From: an uncultured Oscillospiraceae bacterium
Lineage (GTDB): Bacteria; Bacillota; Clostridia; Oscillospirales; Acutalibacteraceae
Direction: 5' to 3'
Length of the DNA stretch: 64,000 bases
NCBI GenBank assembly: GCA_900545625.1
Contig: UQZS01000003.1
Span: 1 to 64,000, forward strand
In this document: positions 58,530 to 64,000 of the stretch, in pieces
Numbering within the stretch: the stretch's first letter is position 1
How the letters are laid out: the number at the start of each line of letters is the position of its first letter
The notes under the pieces: generated by a model
Databases searched by the model: none
Told to the model about the DNA's origin: nothing
Seen by the model: the letters and a program-made list of their open reading frames with translations, nothing else
Program-made: the position numbers and the translations under genes

Positions 58530-58573
58530 TTTACTTAATGACATTATAATAGATATTTTCATCATTATGTAAA
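58530..58573. promoter_or_regulatory. operator-like inverted repeat around the XRE gene promoter
   Basis: TTTACTTAATGA (58530-58541) and TCATTATGTAAA (58562-58573) are complementary at 11 of 12 positions. On the minus strand the promoter TTACAT (58572-58567), 18-base spacer, TATAAT (58548-58543) lies within them, one arm over the -35 and one near the start site. Confidence 0.65.
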
Positions 58574-58668
58574 TTTGTGTGAAATAATCACAGAAATTTT
58601 AGATTTTTTCGTCGAAGTGGGTGCACAAGCTGCGTGGTAAATGCGAATATACAAGTCCCGCGTTTCGG

Positions 58669-59913
58669 TTAATCCGAAAGCATATGGATAAACAGCCCGC
58701 TTAACAGCTTTGGCTCGAACCAAGTGGATTTCGGCGGCATGATCTTACCGGCATCGGCAATCGCCAGCAGTTCCGAAAGCGAGGTCGGAAACATGGCGAA
58801 AGCCGCCGCTTCGCCCGCGTCCACACGTTTTTCCAATTCAGAAAGCCCTCGGATGCCGCCCACAAAGTCGATGCGCTCGCTGCGGCGCGGGTCGTCTATC
58901 CCTAAAATCGGCGCGATAACGCGGGATTGCAGCAGGGAGACGTCCAGGCTCGCGACCGGGTCGCTCTCATCTGCTATTCCCGGCTTTACGGAAAGTGCAT
59001 ACCATTTTCCGCCCAAATACAGCCCAAAGGTATGCCGTTTTTCGGGGCTGTAGGGCGAAACGGGCGCCGGCTCGACGTTGAAATCCGTTCGAAGCCTTTG
59101 CAGGAACTCGGATTCCGTCAGACCGTTCAGATCCTTGACCACACGGTTGTAATCGAGGATCTCCAACTCCTCTGCGGGGAACAGCACAGACAAAAAGTAG
59201 TTGAATTCCTCGCTGCCGTTGTAATCGGGATGCGCTGCACGGCGAAGCTCAGCCACTTTGACAGCGGAAGCAGCACGATGATGCCCGTCCGCGATATATA
59301 GTGCGGAGATCGCCGCAAAGCATGCACAAAGTGTTTCAATAACTGCCGCATCGTCAATGACCCAGACCTGCTGGCGCACACCGTCCGCCGTAAAATCGTA
59401 CACTGCCTTATGCGTCTGCTTCCAATTTTCCAGCATATTGGAGACCGCCGCTTCGCCGCGATACGTCAGGAAGATCGGCCCCGTATTCGCGTCGAGCGTG
59501 TCCACATGGCGGATGCGGTCCTGTTCCTTATCCGCGCGCGTCAATTCATGCTTTTTGATGACATTTTGCAGATAATCGTCTACCGACGCACAGCCGACCA
59601 GCCCCGTCTGCACCCGCCCGAGACGGGTCTGGGCATAGATATATAAACAGGGTGTTTCATCCTGCCGCAGCACATCCGCAGAAATGAGCTTGCGCAGATT
59701 TTGCGCCGCTGTCTCATAAACGCGGTCATCATAAATATTGACCGATTTCGGCAGGTCTATTTCCGCCTTGTCCACACGCAAAAAGGAATACGGATTGCCG
59801 AATGCGGCGCGGCGCGCCTCATCCGAACTCATCACGTCATAGGGCAATGCAGCGACCTTGTCGGCATAGCCCGCCGCCGGGCGGTATGCCCGGAATGCTT
59901 TGAGAACCGCCAT
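58669..59913 (-). CDS. DUF1015-family protein
   Basis: The 414 residues match DUF1015 (KVAALPYDVMSSDEARR, the central HxH-type YIADGHHRAASAVKVAE, and NYFLSVLFPAEELEILDYNRVVKDL). The family is proposed to be related to HPr-kinase-like or SerK-like serine kinases, but its activity here is unproven. It starts ten bases after vanZ with GTGAGG upstream and is the last gene of a three-gene operon. Confidence 0.9.
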   Translation of the reverse strand: MAVLKAFRAYRPAAGYADKVAALPYDVMSSDEARRAAFGNPYSFLRVDKAEIDLPKSVNIYDDRVYETAAQNLRKLISADVLRQDETPCLYIYAQTRLGRVQTGLVGCASVDDYLQNVIKKHELTRADKEQDRIRHVDTLDANTGPIFLTYRGEAAVSNMLENWKQTHKAVYDFTADGVRQQVWVIDDAAVIETLCACFAAISALYIADGHHRAASAVKVAELRRAAHPDYNGSEEFNYFLSVLFPAEELEILDYNRVVKDLNGLTESEFLQRLRTDFNVEPAPVSPYSPEKRHTFGLYLGGKWYALSVKPGIADESDPVASLDVSLLQSRVIAPILGIDDPRRSERIDFVGGIRGLSELEKRVDAGEAAAFAMFPTSLSELLAIADAGKIMPPKSTWFEPKLLSGLFIHMLSD

Positions 59914-59922
59914 GTTTTTTCC

Positions 59923-60411
59923 TCACTTCTTCAATGTTCTTTTTTGTATATACAGCCAAAGCCGATACAGCACCGCTGCAAGCAGGATGCCCACAGCTGC
60001 GCCGGCAGCATCGATGAACACGTCGCGCAGCAGGCAGGCACGTCCAGCCGAAAAATACTGATGGATCTCATCTGTCGCCGCATACAGCGCCGCCGAAAGC
60101 AGGGAAAGCACCGGCTGCGGGCTGCGAAACGATTGCAGATAAGCGTTGTAAAGCAGCAGCGCAAAGCCGCAGTATTCCAGCATATGCGCCGCCTTGCGGA
60201 CGACATGCGAGGTCAGCGAAACCCCTAAGCGGTCCAACAGGAACGCGAGCAGACCGTCGCTGCGTGCGGAGGATTGCGCCGCGTTGTCGGCGGACAGCAA
60301 AAAGATAACCGCCGCACACGCCGCAACTGCCGCCCACGAGCCGGTCAGGAGCCAGAACCGCCCGCTGCGCAGAAACGCTTTATTTTTTGAGTGCATTGAT
60401 AAAATAGACAT
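59923..60411 (-). CDS. VanZ-family membrane protein
   Basis: The 162-residue protein has four to five membrane segments and the VanZ core (KAAHMLEYCGFALLLYNAY, SAALYAATDEIHQYFSAGRACLLRDVFIDAAGA in overlapping parts). VanZ proteins give low-level teicoplanin resistance in some hosts; in most bacteria the role is unknown. ATG 60411 with AGAGGATT upstream lies 32 bases inside the preceding gene; ATG 60396 is an alternative. Longer upstream frames are shadows. Confidence 0.87.
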   Translation of the reverse strand: MSILSMHSKNKAFLRSGRFWLLTGSWAAVAACAAVIFLLSADNAAQSSARSDGLLAFLLDRLGVSLTSHVVRKAAHMLEYCGFALLLYNAYLQSFRSPQPVLSLLSAALYAATDEIHQYFSAGRACLLRDVFIDAAGAAVGILLAAVLYRLWLYIQKRTLKK

Positions 60412-62014
60412 AATCCTCTGAAGAATAGAAATAGATACCCGACGTGTCGGCGGAGGTAACAAAGCAGCTTTGGAGACAGCACACCGGCAGCAAGACCGCG
60501 TGCTGCAAAAGATAATCCTCCGCCGCGGCACAGGCGGCTTGCAGCTCGGAAAAGCTTCCCGCGTTTTCATGCACGGTATTAAGCAGCGCCGTATAAGCCG
60601 CATCTGTAAAGCCGAAGAAGTTGTCAGAGCCGAGACTTTCCAAAAAGCCCGCCGTGGAGGCCGAATCTGCAGTGATCGGGTACAGCACAACGGTAAAGTT
60701 GCCGTCGGCGATGCTCGCCTCAAGCACCGAGTCGCTCACGGCGCGAACCGTCGCAACAAATTTCACCCCGAGCGCATGCTGCCACCCCTGCACGGTCTGA
60801 CGCGCAAACTCGGCGTAGGATTCCGCACACAAGATCTCAATCTCCACCGATGAGACGCCCAATTCCAGAAGCGCTTCCTCAAAATATGCGCTTGCCGCGC
60901 TTTCGTCATACGCCAAAGCAGAAGCGGCACCGCGTGCGGTGCGGTAACTGTTTTCTCCGATCGTGCAATACGGCGGCACAAGCCCCTCGGCAGATACGGT
61001 TCCCTCCCCTAAGGTTGAAACGCAATCCGGGGAGAACGCGGCGACAAGCGCGCGGCGCAAATTCTCGTTTGTAAGCGACCCGGAGCTCTGGTTGAACAGA
61101 AAAGACAGCGTGATGTTGTCAATGCTCTGCGTCACAAGATCGGAGGTATCCTCGAGCGCATCCACCTGCGCCTGTGTCAAAAACGCGGCATCGTAGGAGC
61201 CGGATGCCATGCGTTCGGGGATCTCCTGTGCGTTTTCTACGTAGGACAGTGTAAGGGAAGCGGGCTTTACACCCCGATCGCCCTGAAAGTTGCTATTGCG
61301 CGACAGGCGAATCGAGGTCTCTGCTGTCCAGCGGGACACATACAGCGGCCCGTTGCATAAGGTCAGACCCGGTTCCAGTCCATACCTGCCGCCTGTCAGC
61401 ACGAAAAACTCCTCGTCGCACGGCATAGCGGCCGGTGCGGTCAGCGCATACAGCAAATTATCGTCCGTATAGTCCAGCGTGATGCGCACCGTAAACGAGT
61501 CGAGCGCCTCTACGCCGAGCGTGGCGACGGCGGCTCTGCCCGCCATGATGTCGCGCGCGCCGGAAACGGCAGAAAACAGGTAGGCGTCCGGCGAGCCGGT
61601 CTGCGGATCCACGGCACGGCGCAGTCCGAACACGAAATCCTCGGCATACACGGTACTGTCAAACGTCTCCGCATAATTTTCGCCGAGCAGATCCTCGTGC
61701 CCGGAAAACAGAGCCCAGTGCGCGTCCTGCCGCAGCGTAAAAGTATAGACAAGCCCGTCTTCGGAGACGGTGTAGCTCTCGGCGACGCCGGGCAGCAGCG
61801 CGCCGTTTTCATCCACAGCCATAAGCCCTTCATAGCAATTCACCGCTGTAAGACGTTCCGCGTTGGAATCGGCGATCTGCGGGTCAAGGCTGTCCGGCTC
61901 ATCCGTAACAGGCATGGAAAACGTCTCATCCTCCTGCATCCTGCCGAAGCACCCTGAAAGCGGCAGCGTAACGCATAGCAGCACCAAAAATACGGCGAGT
62001 ATCTTTTTGTGCAC
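60380..62014 (-). CDS. family 5 extracellular solute-binding lipoprotein
   Basis: A 544-residue lipoprotein (signal ending LPLSGC) of the oligopeptide/nickel-binding type: DEPDSLDPQ, YEGLMAVDENG, TFTLRQDAHW and LTLSYVENAQEIPERM. It would hand peptides or similar ligands to an ABC importer, but no permease or ATPase gene is nearby. Instead it leads an operon with vanZ and a DUF1015 gene. GTG 62014 has AAAGGAGG upstream. An orphan binding protein could serve a transporter elsewhere or act as a sensor or envelope factor. Confidence 0.9.
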   Translation of the reverse strand: MHKKILAVFLVLLCVTLPLSGCFGRMQEDETFSMPVTDEPDSLDPQIADSNAERLTAVNCYEGLMAVDENGALLPGVAESYTVSEDGLVYTFTLRQDAHWALFSGHEDLLGENYAETFDSTVYAEDFVFGLRRAVDPQTGSPDAYLFSAVSGARDIMAGRAAVATLGVEALDSFTVRITLDYTDDNLLYALTAPAAMPCDEEFFVLTGGRYGLEPGLTLCNGPLYVSRWTAETSIRLSRNSNFQGDRGVKPASLTLSYVENAQEIPERMASGSYDAAFLTQAQVDALEDTSDLVTQSIDNITLSFLFNQSSGSLTNENLRRALVAAFSPDCVSTLGEGTVSAEGLVPPYCTIGENSYRTARGAASALAYDESAASAYFEEALLELGVSSVEIEILCAESYAEFARQTVQGWQHALGVKFVATVRAVSDSVLEASIADGNFTVVLYPITADSASTAGFLESLGSDNFFGFTDAAYTALLNTVHENAGSFSELQAACAAAEDYLLQHAVLLPVCCLQSCFVTSADTSGIYFYSSEDYVYFINALKK

Positions 62015-62049
62015 CGAAACGCCTCCTTTCCGAAAAATCCAAGATTTGT

Positions 62050-62061
62050 TATATTGTAGCA
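62050..62061 (-). promoter_or_regulatory. extended -10 promoter of the binding-protein operon
   Basis: Minus strand TGCTACAAT, TACAAT at 62058-62053; -35 not convincing. Confidence 0.5.
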
Positions 62062-62121
62062 TAGTTATCCCGGAAAATCTACCGCATTCTCCCCTTGCGC
62101 GCCAAAAAGGCAGACAAAAAG

Positions 62122-62146
62122 AGGACGCCCGCATGACGGGGCGTCC
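62122..62146 (-). terminator. terminator of the LCP gene
   Basis: AGGACGCCC/GGGCGTCCT stem, with CTTTTTGT following on the minus strand. Confidence 0.85.
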
Positions 62147-62168
62147 TACATCGGCATTATTGGTTCGG

Positions 62169-63572
62169 TCAAGCCGCAGCCGGCGGCGATGTATTCTCCT
62201 CCGCCGGCGTGGTGGTGGTCGGCGGTTCGGTGGACTCAGGTTCCGTCTGGGGCGGGTCGGTGGTCACCTCGTCCGGATCCGTTGTCGGCGTTGTATCCGG
62301 TTCCGTCGTCGGTGCTTCCGTCGTAGGCGGAGTCGTATTTCTACGTGTGGTTATTTCGTTGCGATCCTCATCATCGTCATCCGACGAGGACGAATTGCTG
62401 CTGCCCGAGCCGCCGCTGTTGTTCAAATCAACAGACGACACGGACTCGTCTACCTCGCCGTAAATGAACATGTGCAGGCGCTCGGTCGCGGCAGCCAGAT
62501 CATACCGCCACACCCACGCGCCGTCATATATATCGCCGATGGCGTTGTCCTCTTCGCCGGGGATGACGATGGATTGGATATTCAAGTCCTGCGTGATCAT
62601 CGGCGCATAGGACATGATCTCCGAGAACGAAAGCGAGGTCTCGCAAAGCGACAGCATGGTGCGCAGCACCTCGGCATAGCGCGTAGGGCTGATCTGCCGC
62701 GCCTTGACAAGCAGCGCGTCAAGTACCTTGCGCTGCCGTTCGGAACGCGCCACATCCGAATCGATATAGCGGATGCGCGCATACACAACGGCCTGCTTGC
62801 CGTTGAGATGCACCATACCCGACTCTTCAATATACGGAAAATCGGGATCGTCGTCGTCGCCGATGTTGTTGACTTCAACGCGCTCCCGCTCGGTGATTTC
62901 AAGATCCACGCCGCCAAGGACATCGATCGCTTCGGCGACCTTTGCAAAATTCACCGTAACATAGTCGGTGATGTTCATCCCGAAATTCTGGTTGATCGTT
63001 TTGATGGCGAGCTCCGCCCCGCCGTACATATAGGCGTGCGTAATCTTCTGATTTTTGTGGCCTTCGATCGCCACATAGCTGTCGCGCAGAATAGAGGACA
63101 GTTTCACGGTGTTGTTCGCCCGGTCAATACTTACGATAATGATCGTGTCGGACCTGCCGGAGAACGAATCCTCGTCGCGCGTGTCTATACCGAACAGCGC
63201 CACGTTGAAAATGCCGGTGTCGCCGTATTTGTCCTCGATGTCGGTCGTGATGCCGAGGTTGTCCTCATTGATCGAATTGCGGAAGCTGTTGTAAATGCCG
63301 TATACCACGCCGAACAGGATCAGCGCCAAAAGCAGGATCGCGAGTACGACATACACCACGATGCGCTTCCACTTTTTCATGCCGAACCATTTTTTGCCGA
63401 ACTTGCTGTTGCGGAATTTGCTGTTTTTCCGCTTTTCGGCGCGTACACGCGCTTTTCGCCGCTTTCTGCGGGCTTTTGCCTGCTCCTGCTTATATTTTTT
63501 ATTGACTTTTTCGTCCAATTTGCGGTTCAGCTCCACTTCCCGCTCTTCGGAACGACGATTTTCATTAGCCAT
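62169..63572 (-). CDS. LytR-CpsA-Psr (LCP) family glycopolymer ligase
   Basis: LCP proteins attach teichoic acids or capsular polymers to peptidoglycan. The 467-residue protein has a very basic cytoplasmic start (KARRKRRKARVRAEKRK), one membrane helix (IVVYVVLAILLLALILFGVVYGI) and an LCP domain. Motifs seen are NVALFGIDTRDEDSFSGRSDTIIIV across two strands, KLSSILRDSYV, and RYIDSDVARSERQR with catalytic Arg residues. A low-complexity Asp/Ser then Thr/Pro/Glu tail follows. ATG 63572 has GAGGTG upstream; longer frames to 63947 read through the promoter. Confidence 0.93.
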   Translation of the reverse strand: MANENRRSEEREVELNRKLDEKVNKKYKQEQAKARRKRRKARVRAEKRKNSKFRNSKFGKKWFGMKKWKRIVVYVVLAILLLALILFGVVYGIYNSFRNSINEDNLGITTDIEDKYGDTGIFNVALFGIDTRDEDSFSGRSDTIIIVSIDRANNTVKLSSILRDSYVAIEGHKNQKITHAYMYGGAELAIKTINQNFGMNITDYVTVNFAKVAEAIDVLGGVDLEITERERVEVNNIGDDDDPDFPYIEESGMVHLNGKQAVVYARIRYIDSDVARSERQRKVLDALLVKARQISPTRYAEVLRTMLSLCETSLSFSEIMSYAPMITQDLNIQSIVIPGEEDNAIGDIYDGAWVWRYDLAAATERLHMFIYGEVDESVSSVDLNNSGGSGSSNSSSSDDDDEDRNEITTRRNTTPPTTEAPTTEPDTTPTTDPDEVTTDPPQTEPESTEPPTTTTPAEENTSPPAAA

Positions 63573-63666
63573 AGCACACCTCGAGGATAGTATTCCTGTG
63601 CGGATACGAACCATGTATCCCCGTGGACGGGCGTTTCCCGTCTCATGTCTTACAAATGATCGCTTT

Positions 63667-63695
63667 ATTATACTGTATTCGACGAAATCTGTCAA
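63667..63695 (-). promoter_or_regulatory. promoter of the LCP gene
   Basis: Minus strand: TTGACA (63695-63690), 17-base spacer, TATAAT (63672-63667), both perfect. The leader up to 63573 has two small hairpins (GGATAC/GTATCC; GACGGG/CCCGTC). Confidence 0.92.
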
Positions 63696-63739
63696 ACCCA
63701 ATCTATAAGCTGCCGAGAATCGAACACAATATGGTTTTC

Positions 63740-63985
63740 GGCGGATGCTTTGGGCGCGGGCTGCGCGCAAAAACGATAGCGGCAGGGATGGGATTTTCGT
63801 TTTGCGCACGCAGGCAGGCTGCCGCCTGCCAAGGGTGAAAAAGGGAAAGACTGCCGTGCCGGCGCGTTTTCGGCATATCGGGTTCGACGCTCGGCAGCTT
63901 ACCGTCACCTCGCCGAAATGGTCAAAAACTGCTCGCCGAAGCCGCATATTCTCGGCGTTTTTGCGGCGAAAATGTGTTGATAAAT
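63740..63985. repeat. probable noncoding interspersed repeat, no gene
   Basis: No convincing gene is seen right of 63700. Conceptual translations of this stretch (for example WSKTARRSRIFSAF) look to me like spurious products often predicted from a repeated intergenic sequence in Clostridia; that is memory, not a search. Short palindromes such as GGCAGGCTGCCGCCTGCC are present. Confidence 0.35.
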
Positions 63986-64000
63986 ATGCCTTGGGGTGAT

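Noticed and set aside
61863..63590. 575-codon plus-strand frame over the LCP gene and the binding-protein start
   Set aside because: Crosses a terminator and two promoters of the opposite strand; arginine-rich shadow.
63745..63999. 84-codon plus-strand frame at the right edge
   Set aside because: No ribosome-binding site; looks like translation of noncoding repeat DNA.

Overview
The window reads as the chromosome of an anaerobic, probably spore-forming Clostridia bacterium, most likely a gut Oscillospiraceae/Ruminococcaceae-type organism. Supporting genes are sporulation genes (gpr, spoIIP), a four-subunit-type [FeFe] hydrogenase operon, an FprA flavo-diiron protein, an anaerobic sulfatase-maturating enzyme next to its sulfatase, several SAM radical enzymes, and Firmicutes-style promoters and Shine-Dalgarno sequences. 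The bulk is GC-rich; roughly the first 8.3 kb is visibly more AT-rich. The taxonomic call is inference from gene content.

Layout. 1-10027 is the right part of an integrated island. It holds a type I restriction-modification system (hsdR-hsdM-hsdS on the minus strand plus a second, opposing hsdS that runs off the left edge), an AAA-type ATPase with a nuclease-like tail, and three mobile-element genes (tnpV, a DUF6809-type gene, a tandem helix-turn-helix protein). It ends at a displaced 3' half of tRNA-Ser(CGA), the attachment site. 10275-14285 is a signalling cluster: two zinc-ribbon membrane proteins, a HTH protein and a Ser/Thr kinase. 14678-16766 is an Agr/LytTR two-component pair whose kinase frame carries an in-frame TGA. 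16827-23763 holds membrane and metabolic genes (M50-like protease, a cytochrome-b-like membrane protein, sugar isomerase, 5'-nucleotidase, PflX-like SAM radical protein, mscL, proC).

23917-33514 is the classical Firmicutes housekeeping block rpsT / gpr-spoIIP-small gene // hemW-ybaK-lepA-DUF3592-yitT-mrnC-obg, with lepA-hemW inverted relative to Bacillus. 33758-34092 is a small membrane-protein gene whose promoter is flanked by two LexA-like boxes, a candidate SOS effector. 34197-38487 includes an MBL hydrolase, a TatD-linked SAM radical protein and a vitamin B6 locus (pyridoxal kinase and an ECF-type S component, divergent from a MocR/PdxR-like regulator). 38707-43683 is the hydrogenase operon. 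43770-48328 holds a sugar acetyltransferase, a decayed GH39 glycosidase and the sulfatase/anSME pair. 48455-63572 holds cell-envelope and regulatory genes (MltG, XRE regulators, FprA, C39 peptidase, PanE-like, TVP38, YlmH, two FAD proteins, DUF1015-VanZ-lipoprotein operon, LCP protein).

The best candidates for undescribed biology are the LexA-flanked small membrane protein, the opposed hsdS pair that looks phase-variable, the zinc-ribbon-LRR/HTH/kinase operon, and the cytochrome-b-like protein with an SdhB-like cysteine tail. No CRISPR array, rRNA or complete tRNA was seen.
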